DNA of 64,000 nucleotides from Ovis canadensis (Eukaryota; Chordata; Mammalia; Artiodactyla; Bovidae), in contig NC_091255.1 in NCBI RefSeq assembly GCF_042477335.2, positions 40,650,501-40,714,500 on the forward strand. The letters are read 5' to 3'. Below are positions 47,401 to 59,188 of this stretch, piece by piece (within the stretch, counting starts at the first letter, position 1; every line of letters starts with the position of its first letter). Under the pieces are notes generated by a model. The model was not told where the DNA came from, made no database searches, and worked only from the letters and a program-made list of their open reading frames with translations. The position numbers and the translations under genes were made by a program.

Positions 47401-48807
47401 CCGGAACACCGCCTCTTTTCCGTTAGAGTAGAACATGGCTTCAAGTCCGAGTCAGTCCACAACCACCACCTGCTCCTGCCCCATCTGCTTTCTGGCCGCT
47501 CTGGTGCCCTGCGTGGCACGTGATGTCCAGTTGGCAGAGAAGTTCAGAGAAGGGCTTGCCACAAAGCCGTGGGGGAAATGCACACAAGCTTCCCCTTCCC
47601 CTCCGGGTCCCTGCTTGTCTTTTCAAGCTGGACCATTTTTGATTAAGTTGTTTATTCTCTGCCTTAAAACTGAAACAGGAAATCCTCAGCTTGAAGGAGG
47701 GTCATTTAGTCATGAACACTGAAGTGAGTCAAGGTTCCATTCTAGGTCAAATCCTTGAATCCAAACAGATGTTGATAATTAGCACTGAAGGACTAGAGTG
47801 AGTTTTTCTGTGGAAGACAAATTAATCAGATTTCCTGTGCATCTCTTCTGAGGGGTCTGAGGGCTTGCGGTTTCTGACTGCTCCTGACGGCTCCCAAGGT
47901 TACACCCCATTGCGTGATATGTATTACAGGGCCCACATGTCTTCCCCTGGAGGAATCAGGCAACACATAAAATCAGGCCTTAACTTTCTTCCTGTTCCAG
48001 CCATCTACAAGACCACCAACTTAACTTTTTTGCTGCTAGAAGGCAAACACCATATCACCTCTTGGCAAATTTTGTCCTAACGCACGTTTTGGGTTTCTTC
48101 CAGGTTATAGGAAAAGCTCTGATATTCATGAGGTACTCTTCACTCTACTCAGTGTGTTTAAAAACAAACAAAACTGCTGAGAAAAAAATTGGAGGTTTCT
48201 GTTTTTCCTATCTAGCCCACGCTGTCTTTGAGGTGTTTGTCCAGGAGTCTGTGAACTTGGTACGTGGGACCTGGAAGGTGTTTAGGTACACGGACTGCAC
48301 CATAAGCATCTAGTTGGAAGATGAAGGAGAAATTGTCTCCTTCCTCCTAGAAAGTCACTCTGAGTGACAGGTACATTATAGACATTGGAGAAACAGAGTT
48401 CCAGATCCTACCAGGATATTTTCATAAGAAAGGAAAAATGGAAGAGTCCATTCAGCTAGAAACACTCAGTGTCAAAAAGGCCGAGGTGGAAGTCGATGTC
48501 TTTTTCTTTTCGGTTGATCAAGAAAGATGGTCAGTAAAACGTCAAGGTGTGGTTAGATTTTTTTTTTTCACTTTTGTAACATTAATTTATGACTGAGTTT
48601 CATTCAACCCAGTAATCTGAAATACTGTGCAAATCCTAGCTGTTTCCACTATAACCTGGATGTTAGAATAGCCAATATGTACAAAAAGGAAAAAAAAATT
48701 AAATCAAGTATTTTGTCCTATGTATAACACAAATTAATTTTACACAGAGAAAGATGTTTCTAGGAAAATGAAATTCTGGTAATTCATACTATTTCTTTGT
48801 ATGAACA

Positions 48808-48813
48808 AATAAA
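48808..48813 (+). promoter_or_regulatory. AATAAA poly(A) signal, probable distal site
   Basis: AATAAA is followed about 30-55 nt later by a T/GT-rich element (TTTTATTGTGTGTTGTGG), the usual layout of a strong cleavage site. Cleavage would fall near 48830-48840. Confidence 0.65.
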
Positions 48814-48884
48814 ATATATTTTACCAACTCGTGGGTATTTCTGTGTTTTATTGTGTGTTGTGGATGGACAGGGAGGTGGCAGTT

Positions 48885-49076
48885 GTTGTTCAGCCACTAA
48901 GTCATGCCCAAATCTTTGCAACCCCATAGACTGCAGCGTGCCAGGCTCCCCTGTCCTCCACTTTCTCCTGGAGTTTGCTCAAATTCACACCCATTGAGTC
49001 CATGATGCTATCTAACCATCGTACCCTCTGGCACCTTCTTCCTTTTTCCTTCAGTCTTTCCCAGCATCAGGGTCCA
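48885..49076 (-). mobile_element. BovB 3'-end fragment
   Basis: Antisense BovB: 'GTTGTTCAGCCACTAAGTC', 'GACTGCAGCGTGCCAGGC', 'CAGTCTTTCCCAGCATC'. First repeat after the probable poly(A) site. Confidence 0.85.
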
Positions 49077-49236
49077 TATCTTTAGCAAACAACCTGTTTT
49101 CTATTAACAAAGCCACCATCTCCATGGTTATATGGATTATTATTTACTACTTTAAACATTCAATTCATTCTTCTACTTGATATTTTTGAATTTTCAATTG
49201 AGATTTACTTTCTGGTTGCATTTTACTTTATTGTTA

Positions 49237-49382
49237 TTTTCTAAAAATATTTATTTCTTTGCCTGTGGTCTTATTTGGTCTTAGTTGCAGCATGTGGGAT
49301 CTGGTTTCCCCACCAGGGATCAAAGCTGGCCCCCTACATTGGGAGACAGAGTCTTAGCCACTGAACCACCAGGGAAGTCCCT
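49237..49382 (-). mobile_element. CHR-like SINE
   Basis: Antisense: 'TCTTAGTTGCAGCATGTGGG', 'CCACCAGGGATCAAAG', ending 'CCACCAGGGAAGTCCC'. Confidence 0.85.
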
Positions 49383-49464
49383 CTGGTTTCATTTTAAAGT
49401 AGCCGACACTAAGTTAATAAATTAAGGCTCAAGAATCCTGACCTCTTTTTTTGTTGTTGTTGTT

Positions 49465-49725
49465 TTATAAGGCACTTTATTGAGGCGAGATTGGTATACA
49501 AAAAGTGTACACGTCTAACGTATACCACTGGACGAGTTTAGTGTAAGTACACACCCGTGAAACCAATGCTGTAAGCATAGCCATCACCTCCAAAAGCTCC
49601 CCCCAGCACCATTTTTATTTATATTTTTGTGGTAAGAACATTTTACACAAGACCCACCCTCTTAGCAAACTCTTAAGAATTCAGTATAGTATTGTTAACT
49701 GTAGACACTATGGTGTATCTTAGGT
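49465..49725 (-). mobile_element. Old L1M 3' remnant
   Basis: Antisense: 'TTTATTGAGGCGAGATTGG', 'ACACCCGTGAAACCAATGC', 'AGTATTGTTAACTGTAGAC'. Confidence 0.7.
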
Positions 49726-50331
49726 GTCTTGGATTTAATTCATTTTGTGGAACTGAAATTTTATTCAATTTAAATAGGAAACATCTGAACAGTTTCAGGT
49801 GAATAGCCATTCTCTCATGCCATAAAGAAGCGATCTTAATCAAAAGCATAAATATTAATAGAACAAAAACTAATTGATGCTAGTAATTTCTAGTTATGTA
49901 TAACTCAAACCATGTTTGCCATAAGCTAACCTCTGCTCCTGGCAAAGGCCACTCCTGTTAAAGGCTCGCACTTAACCTGAGATGCGTGTCTTGCCATGAA
50001 GGAGGGAAGAGAATTGAAGACGGAACGATTTGCTTTTGGGGGTTGAGTCCAGCTTACCATTTTGGAAAGGCATTGAGAAGAGCACCCCTCCAAATGGGGG
50101 GATGTCCGCTGCTCAGCTAAGAAACAGGTCTCCGGTTAACACTTGGTGTTGAAAAGCCTGCGTTTTATAGAGCTCGCTCCTGCAAACCCAGGAGTATGCC
50201 ACTGGTTGATGTATTCATGGGTCTTGAGTGCTGACCTGACCTCGCACCCCAGCCCATCAATTTCTTGCTTTTTCTACAGAAAGATAATAAAAGGGACCTA
50301 AAATCTACTCATTAACCTGATGGCACAGGTT
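49726..50331. other. Intergenic, no feature recognised
   Basis: Unique-looking DNA without a gene. Confidence 0.5.
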
Positions 50332-50480
50332 AGAGCAGTATTTCTCAAGCTTGGGCAAATACTCGGATGACCTAGAGAGGTCTTAAAAATTACTGACGCT
50401 CTAACACACCTCGGAACAATTACATTAGAAACTCTAGGGGACAAGGCCCTGACACTGGCACATTTAAAAACTCCCCGAGC
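50332..50480. mobile_element. MER5-like hAT-Charlie DNA transposon remnant
   Basis: Diverged MER5-type text with weak inverted ends: 'CAGTATTTCTCAAGCTTGG' at the left, 'TTTAAAAACTCCCCGAG' at the right. Confidence 0.5.
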
Positions 50481-50811
50481 TTGGACCTGGAGGGCATTGT
50501 GCTTAGTGAAATAAGTCAGACAGAGAAAGACAAATACCGTGTCATCTCACTTATGTATGGAATCTAAAAACAGCAAACGTGGAGAAACAGAGCAGAATGG
50601 TGGTTACCAGGGGCTGGGAGTGGAGGAAATGGGGAGATATTGGTCAAAGGGTACAACATTCCGGTTATAAAAGCGTGAGTATTTAACATATAGTATGGGG
50701 ATTATAGCTTATAATACTGTATTCTGTACCTGAAAGTTGCTAAGAAAGCAGATCTTAAAGGTTCTTTCCACAAAACAAAAAAGAAATGGCAGTTATGGGG
50801 CAGGATAGAGG

Positions 50812-50985
50812 AGGTCGTAGACTGTAGCCAGTCAGGCTCCTCTGTCCATGGGGTTTTCCAGGCAGGAATACTGGAGTGGGTTGCCATTTCCTCCTCCAAG
50901 GGATCTTCCCCACCCAGGGGTCTAACCCAGGTCTCCTGCATGGCAGGTGGATTCTTTACCTTCTGAGCCACTAAAGAAGCCCAGC
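50812..50985 (-). mobile_element. Bov-tA SINE
   Basis: Antisense: 'CTCCTCTGTCCATGGGG', 'AGGCAGGAATACTGGAG', 'CTTCTGAGCCACTAAAGAAG'. Confidence 0.85.
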
Positions 50986-51017
50986 TGATACAATGGTGGT
51001 CATCAAATTGCAGTTTA

Positions 51018-51145
51018 ATTAATTTATTTATTTGGCCATGCTGCATAACCTGGCAGGTGGGATCTTAGTTCCCTGACCAGGGATCAAACCCCATGCCCCT
51101 GCAGTGAAAGCACAGAGTCCTAATCACTGAACCACCAGGGAATTC
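51018..51145 (-). mobile_element. CHR-like SINE
   Basis: Antisense: 'TTATTTATTTGGCCATGC', 'CTGACCAGGGATCAAACCCC', ending 'CCACCAGGGAATTCC'. Confidence 0.85.
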
Positions 51146-51292
51146 CTTAAGTTGCAATTTATAAACATATTCAATCAAGACATACACCTTCAACTTACAC
51201 AATGTTATGTGTCAGTTATATCTCAGTAAAGCTGAAAAAGTTTTTATAATATGAACATCTCCCCAACTGACTCTGATATGGAGCCGAGGCTG

Positions 51293-51472
51293 AGAGCCTT
51301 GGTTCTCCATGTATGTTTCTTGGACCGCATCAGCATTCCCTGGGAACTTGATAGACACACAAATCCTTGGGCCGGTATCAGACCTACTCAGTCAGAAGCT
51401 CTGGGTTTCACAAACTTGTCAGATGATTCTGATTCCTGCTAACGTCTGAAAACCAGCGTGTGAGAGCCTAGA
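51293..51472 (+). mobile_element. MER5A-like hAT-Charlie remnant
   Basis: 'GCATCAGCATTCCCTGGG', 'CAGACCTACTCAGTCAGAAG' and 'GATGATTCTGATTCCTGC' are diagnostic MER5A text. Confidence 0.8.
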
Positions 51473-51669
51473 CTTCACTTCAGTTTAACACTGGAGAGTT
51501 TGCATTCCTCTTCAGGTGCCTTTTCCTCTGCCCCGGGTTCTTTACCGAGAACAGCACTAAGCAATCACCCCTTGGAACTCTGGGTCTTCTCTAAGGGAAA
51601 GTCCATTTCAAACAGTGGGCATGCCCGCCTGGCGTCCCTCACTCCACTGGGTCCTCTTTGATAACCTGT

Positions 51670-51893
51670 TCCTGCTGCTGCTGACAAGCGCTCAGTTGTG
51701 TCCGACTCTTTGTGACCCCATGGACTGTAGCCCTCCAGGCTTCTCTGTCCATGGGATTCTTCAGGTAAGAATACCTGTGTGGTTGCTGTGCCCTCCTTCA
51801 GGGGATCTTCCTGACCCAGGGATGGAACCCTGGTCTCTTATGTCTCCTGCATTGGCAGGTGGATTCTTTATTACTAGTGCCATCTGGAAAGCC
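51670..51893 (-). mobile_element. Bov-tA SINE
   Basis: Antisense: 'GCTCAGTTGTGTCCGAC', 'CTCCTGCATTGGCAGGTG', ending 'GTGCCATCTGGAAAGCC'. A short CTG run lies at the tail side. Confidence 0.87.
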
Positions 51894-52719
51894 TGACCTG
51901 TCCCTGAAACTGCCCCAAAGTGGGATGACAGATTTTTCATCAGGGATTTCAAAAAAAGAGAGCTCAAACCCTTGAAATCCCTAATGTCACCTTCCAGTCT
52001 CAATTCAGTCTTCATCAATATATTTCTGGCACTTTGTATGGGATCTATTATTATTTCTCCTTATCCTTCACAACTGAATACACAGTTGACTTCCTCAGGG
52101 GCTGACGGGCCATTCAAAGTGGAAGATTCCCCCAGGGTCACCTTCTCAATTACAAGAAGCTCATCTGAACAGACGATGTCCTTCACTAGCATCTAGATTT
52201 ATTTTTTAATTCCCACTCATGTTTATTATTACTGGGGGTTAAAGTTGATCAAGTGCTCACGATACTGCCCAAGACTTGCTGTAGTCATATGTCTGTGGGC
52301 TCAAGCCTGTGTTCTCCAGTTGAGAGCCTGGGATCATCTGTCTGATGGGAACTAAAAGGAGCTTAAGGACCCCAGGGCACAGAGTCCTGAGAAAGGTGAG
52401 TAGAACACACTGATGCTCGTCCCTCCTGCCTACATATCTGTGCAGGTGTCAGAGGCTCTTTTTCATCTTTATAAAGATGAAGCTGTGACCATTCTCCACA
52501 GATCTTGACCTCAAAACGTCTCAGTCTTGTGAGCTTTCTCTTTTGATATTTTTAGCAGAAAAAAGAGCACCAGAGGCCACCATGTCTCCATCGGAAACAT
52601 CAACAACAGAAGGCTCCGGAAGTCCTCAGGAAGGGGAGTCGTCTGATGGGAGAGAAGTTCAGAAATGCGGGGTGCGCTGTTCCCTATGACTTGGAGCAGG
52701 AAGAGGCTGGGGCAGAGAT
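51894..52719. other. Intergenic, no feature recognised
   Basis: Unique-looking DNA, no gene. Confidence 0.5.
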
Positions 52720-52862
52720 GAGTTCATTCATTCAGTAAATATTTACTGAGTGGTTATGGCTGCTCTGGACACAACCTAAACAAGAGACATTTCCTGCCTC
52801 GAGGAATTCCTGGGGGAGGCAAAGATGCAACACAGTGTGATAAGGGGCCGTGAGGAGGTACT
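52720..52862 (+). mobile_element. Ancient repeat remnant (family unassigned)
   Basis: 'TTCATTCAGTAAATATTTAC' then 'GACATTTCCTGCCTCGAGG' resembles an old mammalian repeat also hinted at near 23160. Confidence 0.4.
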
Positions 52863-54431
52863 GTGGGAAGCCAGGACAGCGGGGCTCCAGCCAGATGTGG
52901 GGTGGGGGAAGAGAAGAGCCAAACCCTCCCCACCGGTAGGATGCTGCCAGGTGATTGGCTGGACGGTGGTCAGGAGGCAGAGGGAGAGAATCAATCCTTG
53001 CAAGGATGTAGATGTACAGGAATCCAGCCAATTGGGAACTTTAGGCAGATCCATGGGGACGAGCTTGGAGTGTATGGGGGAGGGGCAAGAGGGTTCTAGA
53101 GGGGCCAACAGAAGATGGTATCCCAGGCAAGTTCACTGCAGTCCAGCTACTTTTGAGCTGCAAACTCCTCCAGCCAGTTGCGCCCCTCCACACACACCTA
53201 TTTGGACGTGTCCCTGAGCATCTCTAATAAAAGCATGCCCCCAGTTGAAATCCATTCAATAGGTTCTCCTTCCTAAATCTTCTCCCCTTGTCTCGCCTGC
53301 TTGCAGCGCTCAAACTAGAAAACTTGGAGGCTTTCTTGGCATCTCTTCCCTGCACATTCCTCGCGTCCAATCCATCATGAGTCCTGTCAAGACGACTTCC
53401 AGAATTCTCCCATATCCATCCACTCCTTCCTCTCTCCTCTGACACCTGGTACAAGCTGCCAGGAGTGCATCCTTGCACTCCTGCAGTCACCCTGCACCTG
53501 ACCGCCCACGCGTTTCCTGCTGCTCCCTGCAAGCTCTTCTGCTCATAGAAGTTGGCAGCATCTTTTAACACAACTCAGATTGGACAGTGCACTCCTCTGG
53601 CTAAACGCACTTAAACAGCCTCCCGTTACATTTCAGATAAACCCGGACTCCCTCATTTGTCTTGGACATCCCTCCTGGTTCCCTCCTTGGTCCCTGTGCT
53701 CCAGCTGCGGTAGTTTTCTTTCTCTCTGTGGACACTATTCTCCTAGCTCCTTGCCCTGCTAACCAGACACTCACCTTTCAGATCTCACCCCACCCCCATC
53801 TGCTTGAATTCCTCAGGGAGGGTCTCTTCTAACTGCCTGTGGTGAATGGTGACCCCTGTGAGCCACACCTCCTGGCATTCACATACTTGGGTATCATGCT
53901 GACTTGCTGATGTGACTGCTTTAACCAATAGAACAAACCCGGGTGGAGATGGGAAGTGAAGAAGGCTTCGCCTGTTGCCATAGTGATAGGGGAGCATCAG
54001 AATGAGGGCCTGGTTGGGGTGGTGGCTGGGGCAGGTCCTGGCTTGCTGACTGACCCCTGCCTTTCCAGTTGGCCTGCTTCCCCAGATGTTACACTATGGG
54101 CACCACCAGTTCGAATGAGCTCTTTAAGTATCTGGGAGCCTGGAAGGGCAGGTTGAACTGTTGGAAGTCAGAGAAGATCTTAGCCAGACTGGGGACTCTG
54201 GGGGAAAATGGTATTATCCCACTGAGTTTTTAAATAATAATTGTTTCTTTTTTAAAGAGTTTTGTTCTGATACTATTGATATGTCAACTGAACTCTTTTT
54301 CCTCAATGATCCATGAATGGAACCAAGTGTCCAATAATAACTTGGTCAATAGCTGTGGAACATTCTCACTTTGAATGTCTGTTCTTCAAGGCTTCTTGGC
54401 CTCTTAGGGATCCAGGCATTTGCATAGCATC
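52863..54431. other. Intergenic with faint old-repeat traces
   Basis: 53220-53830 resembles the complement of an old mammalian repeat and 53850-54230 has faint LTR-like text. Neither can be named safely. No gene. Confidence 0.4.
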
Positions 54432-54682
54432 AAACAATCTACTGGAGCTCTCCAAGTGGTGCTAGTGGAAAAGAATCTGCCTGCTAATGCAGGAGGTGCA
54501 AGAGATGCAGATTTGATCCCTGGGTTGGGAAGATCCTCTGGAGTAGGAAATGGCAACCCACTCCAGTCTTGTTGCCTGGGAAATTCCACAGACAAGAGGA
54601 GCCTGGTGGGTTACAGTCTGTGGAGTTGCAAAGAGTTGGCCACGACTCAGCACATGCATACACATACATAAACAATCTACTG
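54432..54682 (+). mobile_element. Bov-tA SINE with perfect 13-bp target duplication
   Basis: Sense Bov-tA body at 54445-54669, flanked by identical AAACAATCTACTG at 54432-54444 and 54670-54682. Tail is CATACACATACAT. Confidence 0.93.
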
Positions 54683-54751
54683 CATGAGGCATCAAGTGTT
54701 TAAAATTGCTGACTGATGACTTGGTTTAATGCAATATATCATTAAAGGTTT

Positions 54752-54866
54752 TTGTTTATTTGCTAAGTCATGTCCGACTCTTTCAAGACCCCATGGACTG
54801 TAGCCTACCAGGGTCCTCTCTCCGTGGGATTTCCCAGGCAAGAATACTGGAGTGGTTTGCCATTCT
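54752..54866 (-). mobile_element. BovA-type SINE fragment
   Basis: Antisense: 'TGCTAAGTCATGTCCGAC', 'AGGCAAGAATACTGGAGTGG', ending at 'TTGCCATTC'. Confidence 0.8.
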
Positions 54867-54960
54867 GAACTTCCCATTCAGGGGGTGCAGGTTGGATCCC
54901 TGGTCGGGGAACTAAGATTCCACATGTCTCTCTCTCAGCCAAAAAATACAATTAAAAAAT
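54867..54960 (+). mobile_element. CHR-like SINE 3' part
   Basis: Sense: 'GGTTGGATCCCTGGTCGGG', 'AACTAAGATTCCACATG', with an A-rich tail. Abuts the BovA fragment. Confidence 0.75.
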
Positions 54961-55045
54961 TAATGAAAATAAAAATCAGTAGCTAAAATTGCAGAAGTTG
55001 GAGATTTTTTTTTCCCACTGTTGGAAGAATCCTTATCGCCGTATG

Positions 55046-55252
55046 TATACTTAGTCACTCAATCCTGTCTGACTCTTTGTGACCCATGGACTGTAGCCTG
55101 ACAGGCTCCTCCTACCAGAGAATTCTTCAGGCAAGAATACTGGAGTGGGTTGCCATGCCTTTCTCCAGGGGATCTTCCCAACCCAGGGATCAAATCTAGG
55201 TCTCCTGCACTGCAGGCAGATTCTTTACTGTCTGAGCCACCGGGGAAGTTCC
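55046..55252 (-). mobile_element. Bov-tA SINE
   Basis: Antisense: 'AGTCACTCAATCCTGTC', 'AGGCAAGAATACTGGAGTGG', ending 'GAGCCACCGGGGAAG'. Possible degenerate duplication CTTATCGCC / CTTATTGCC. Confidence 0.87.
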
Positions 55253-56584
55253 CTTATTGCCATACCAGGGATAAACTCAAGTCCATCAAGAGAGGTGAAG
55301 CAAGTGTCTAAATAGTTACTCACCTTTCAGGTGGTCTATCCAGGACTTACCCTCCTGTCTGACCCTGAGTCTGTATCTTTTCCAGTAGAATAATCAGCCT
55401 CAACTTTTAAAGCGAATGTGGATAGAAACAGTGCCTCCCTGGGGCCGAGAGCTGCTCCCTTTTTTGCGGCCAGCTCACCAGGCCCTGTTCAGGGGTCCGC
55501 TCTCGCCCATGGCCTTGTGGGTTGGCCTGCTTGGAAACTTTACTACTGATAAGAAAACCCATTTAAGCTCTTCATGGAACATTAGCATCTTTCTCTTTGG
55601 CAGGCTGTTCTGTGCACTGACTGCCCTGTTTCAGAGGCAAGAAACATAAATATGTCCCTGAAAAAATAAATTTTGACTTGAAGAGTTGGTAAAATTCAAT
55701 CCTCTATCGTTTCGATCATCTTCAGTCCCTAAGATGGTGAAATAACATTTCAAAAGTGTCATAAAGAAAAAAAAATGTGGTCTGGAAATGCAGTGATTGA
55801 TCTGGAGGGTCTGACAGCTCTAGTACTTAGCTTGGAATTTATGAAGCAAAAGCTTTAAAACTGAAGCCAAGAAAGTTTTTTTAAGTACTACTATTTCCAC
55901 CTAATTAAGGACTGTCATACAAGTATGATTTATCTACAGTTATCACTCATGTATAGTGTAGAATTATCCAAGTCTTTTTTTTTTCTAATGACTTTTCTGC
56001 ATTAACTCAATCAAGAAACTTTCTTAAAATATTATCTTTCCCCTTCTGGATAAGGAAATTAGTGCCTACTTATTATGCAAAATTTAGAAACTATAGAAAA
56101 ATATAATGGGAACATAAAAATCACTTGATTCCTACCACCTGGAATTAATCATGCTGAACACCCATAGGTCAAATATTCAGTTTTATCTGCTCATAGTTGT
56201 ATATAAATTTATTCATGTATATTATATAGACTAGATAAAAATATATAATTTTGTATCCTGCTTTATTTAACGAAACATGTTTACACATTAAACATGCTTT
56301 TGACAATACACATTATTAGAAAACATCATTTCTAATGACTGCAAGGTAGTCCATCTTATACATTTATCATAATTTCTTTAGCCTTTTTCCTGTTACTGGA
56401 AAATCTGCCTGTTTCCAATTTTTTTACTATTACAAATAACGCTTCAGTGAAAATTCTAGACATAAATACTTATCCATTTTGGATTATTTTCTCAGTCTAG
56501 ATATAAGCAGAATTAGTAGACAAACACAGAATCAAAGGCTATGACCTTTATAAAGACATCATGGAAATGTTTCCCTCTTTAAAA
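55253..56584. other. Intergenic AT-rich, no gene
   Basis: 56050-56520 has weak resemblance to an old LINE ('TGTTTCCAATTTTTTTAC', 'TTACAAATAACGCTTCAGTG') but is too diverged to name. Confidence 0.4.
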
Positions 56585-56785
56585 TTTTTTTTTAATTTAA
56601 TTTTTGTAAAATATCTGTTTATTAGCCTTAATTGTGGCACTAGGATCTTTTTTTCTATTGTTGAGGCAGGAGGGCTTAGTTGCCCCATGCCATGTGACAT
56701 CTTAGTTCCCTGACCAGGAACTGAACCTGCGTCTTCTGCATTGCTAGGCACATTCTTTAACCACTGCACCACCAGAGAAGTCCCA
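56585..56785 (-). mobile_element. CHR-like SINE
   Basis: Antisense with A/T tail at left, 'TTAGTTCCCTGACCAGGAAC', ending 'CACCACCAGAGAAGTCCC'. Confidence 0.83.
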
Positions 56786-57839
56786 CTTTCCCTCTTTTTT
56801 AGCCATAGTTATCTGGGAAAAAATGGATTTTCTGTAGTATCAGATGAAAAAGAGTAGGATATGAAATTGTATCTTCCTTGTTATTGCAATGACTTAAAAC
56901 ACATTAAAATATGTGTTATGCAAGAATATTGTAGTGATTGCCTCTGAGTAGTGAATTCTTTTACACACTTCTTTAGACTTTTAAAGTTTCTGGTGGACAG
57001 TCTTTCTGCCCTGCCCCCCATGACACATTTTTATGGGCCACCATAGTAAGCTGTGTTCACCTCTAATCATGCTCTGCTTTTGTTTGCCTTAAATTCTCCA
57101 TTCACTTTTTCTTTTCTTTTTTCAAGATGTTTGATTTTATAAATGAAAGTTATGCATGCCAGTGAATTCTTCAAGGCTTCCAACCTAAATGACATCTCCC
57201 TGAGTCACTGCCTCTTTCCACGCCTCAGAAGGCACTCAGGTTCAACTCGTTTTGGGAATTTTTTTACATTGTGTCTCCATCAAAGCCTTCTGATGCCAGA
57301 TTACTCCAAAATCACATTTTATTAGTAAACACACACTTAGTGCTGAAGCCTTTAAGTTTTCTTCCCATAATTCATGTCAAAATAAAGTTTCAAGATAAAT
57401 TAAAATGAGCTTTTCTCAAGCTTGGTGCGTGGCCAGGATTAGATCCATCCATGATTCAGAACCATTTAATTTTAAAGAGAAAAGTATTAAGTTATAAGTA
57501 CAATTACAATTACTTAAGTTGCATGTAATTGCTAAAGAATTTTAAAGCATACTGCTTTTTAAAAGGTCTTAGTTATTACAATACACTTATTCAGAATATA
57601 TTTAATGATGACCTATGATATTCTGACAGTGGGTGTGATCCTTGACCTCATGCAAGACTCTGTTGAGAGGTAAAATAATTCTAGTACTGAATGGGTGTTC
57701 AAGCACCACCAAGGAGATGGCATCAGATCCACTGGTGAGTTCTCAGTCTGATCAGATTGTCCTGCCTCCCGCTCCAGATGGCAATCACAAGTCCAGGTTG
57801 TCACCCAGCCTCCTGACCACCTGGCTATAGGTGGGAGGA
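56786..57839. other. Intergenic, no gene recognised
   Basis: AT-rich DNA without a confident element. Confidence 0.45.
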
Positions 57840-57925
57840 TCTTACAAATCCCCTTCATGGGTTCAATTAATTTGCTGGAGTGGCTCACACAATGCAGAGA
57901 ATTTTACTTACTAAATTGCCTGTTT
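57840..57925. mobile_element. ERVL/MaLR-type LTR fragment
   Basis: 'TTTGCTGGAGTGGCTCACAC' with 'TTTTACTTACTAAATTGCC' resembles common ERVL-class LTR text. Noncoding and truncated by SINEs. Confidence 0.4.
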
Positions 57926-57928
57926 GTG

Positions 57929-58033
57929 CTTCCCTGATAGCTCAGTTGGTAAAGAATCTGTCTTCAAAGCGGGGAGACCCTAGGTCAGAAGATCCCCTGC
58001 AGAAGAGATAAACTACCCACTCCAGTACTCTTG
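57929..58033 (+). mobile_element. Bov-tA SINE, 3' truncated
   Basis: 'GCTTCCCTGATAGCTCAG' to 'CCCACTCCAGTACTCTTG', then directly another SINE head. Confidence 0.83.
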
Positions 58034-58132
58034 GGCTTCCCTTGTGGCTCAGCTAGTAAAGAATCTGCCCACAATTCAGAAGACCTGGGTTCGATTCCTG
58101 GGTTGGGAAGATCCCCTGGAGAAGGGAAAGGC
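58034..58132 (+). mobile_element. Bov-tA SINE, 3' truncated
   Basis: 'GGCTTCCCTTGTGGCTCAG' to 'CCCCTGGAGAAGGGAAAGG', running into BovB. Confidence 0.83.
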
Positions 58133-59188
58133 CACAACAACCTGTGGAAAATTCCTAAAGAGATGGGAAAACCAGACCACCTGACCTGCCTCCTGAGAAA
58201 TCTGTGTGCAGGTCAGGAAGCAAAGTTAGAACTGGACATGGGACAACAGACTGGTTCCAAACAGGGAAAGGAGTACATCAAGGCTGTATATTGTCACCCT
58301 GCTTATTTAATTTATATGTAGAGTACTTCATGTGAAATGCTGGACTGGATGAAGCACAAGCTGGAATCAAGATTGCTGGGAGACGTATCAATAATCTCAG
58401 ATATGTAGATGACACCACCCTTATGGCAGAAAGTGAAGAGGAACTAAAAAACCTCTTGATAAAAGTGAAAGAGGAGAGTGAAAAAGTTGGCTTAAAACTC
58501 AAAATTCAGAAAACTAATATCATGGCATCCTGTCCCATCATTTCATGGCAAATAGATGGGAAAACAATGGAAACAGGGAGAGAGTTTATTTTCTTGGGCT
58601 CCAAAATCACTGCAGATGGTGACTGCAGCCATGAAGTCCAAGCTTGCTCCTTGGAAGAAAAGCTATGACCAACCTAGACAGCATATTAAAAAGCAGAGAT
58701 CTTACTTTGCCAACAAAAGTCTGTCTAGTCAAAGCTATGGTTTTTCCAGTAGTCATGTATGGATGTGAGAGTTGGACTATGAAGAAAGCTGAGCGCCAAA
58801 GAATTGATGCTTTTGAACTGTGGTGTTGGAGAAGACTCTTGAGAGTCCTTTGGGCTGCAAGGAGATCCAACCAGTCAATCCTAAAGGAAATCAGTCCTGA
58901 ATATTCATTGGAAGGACTGATGGTGAAACTGAAATTCCAATATTTTGGCCACCTGATTCAAAGAACTGACTCATTGGAAAAGACCCTGATGCTGGGAATG
59001 ATTGAAGGTGGGAGGAGAAGGGGACAACAGAGGATGAAATGGTTGGATGGCATCACTAACTCGATGGTCATGAGTTTGAGCAAGCTCCAGAAGTTGGTGA
59101 GGGACAGGAAAGCCTAGCGTGCAGCAGTCCATGGGGTCACAAAGAGCCAGACAAGACTGAGCAACTGAACTGAACTGAACTGACTGAA
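58133..59188 (+). pseudogene. Decayed BovB LINE: reverse-transcriptase 3' part and tail
   Basis: Sense, 5'-truncated BovB non-LTR retrotransposon carrying the C-terminal part of its reverse-transcriptase reading frame. Recognisable blocks in separate frames are 58423-58668 (TTLMAESEEELKNLL-type text) and 58644-59117 (MYGCESWTMKKAERQRIDAF). The coding sequence is broken by an in-frame stop near 58319 and by a shift around 58640-58670, so no functional enzyme is encoded. The 3' tail ends in CTGAA-type short repeats (59165-59188). It is a transposon relic, not a host gene. Confidence 0.9.

Larger units (their letters stand above)
45638..48840 (+). other. HS3ST3B1: Probable HS3ST3B1 3' UTR
   Basis: From the stop codon to about 48840 I see no SINE, LINE or LTR, unlike everything just beyond. 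Composition drops from very GC rich in the exon to AT rich within about 20 nt, with AT-rich motifs such as ATTTATTTTTAATT near 45713. Three AATAAA signals occur, and the last is followed by a GT-rich element. The first ruminant repeat begins at 48885, right after the last signal. Together these suggest a roughly 3.2-kb 3' UTR, with shorter forms possible. Confidence 0.65.
50481..51240 (+). mobile_element. L1M 3' end carrying two SINE insertions
   Basis: Sense L1: 'TAGTGAAATAAGTCAGACAG', 'GGTGGTTACCAGGGGCTGGG', resuming after SINEs at 50986-51010 and 51146-51240 with a '3' end' ('CAGTTATATCTCAGTAAAGC'). A duplication of about 12 bp, AAATTGCAGTTT / AAGTTGCAATTT, brackets the second SINE. Confidence 0.82.

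Noticed and set aside
58423..59117. Possible host gene with reverse-transcriptase similarity
   Set aside because: Flanks, tail and frame breaks identify a decayed BovB copy.
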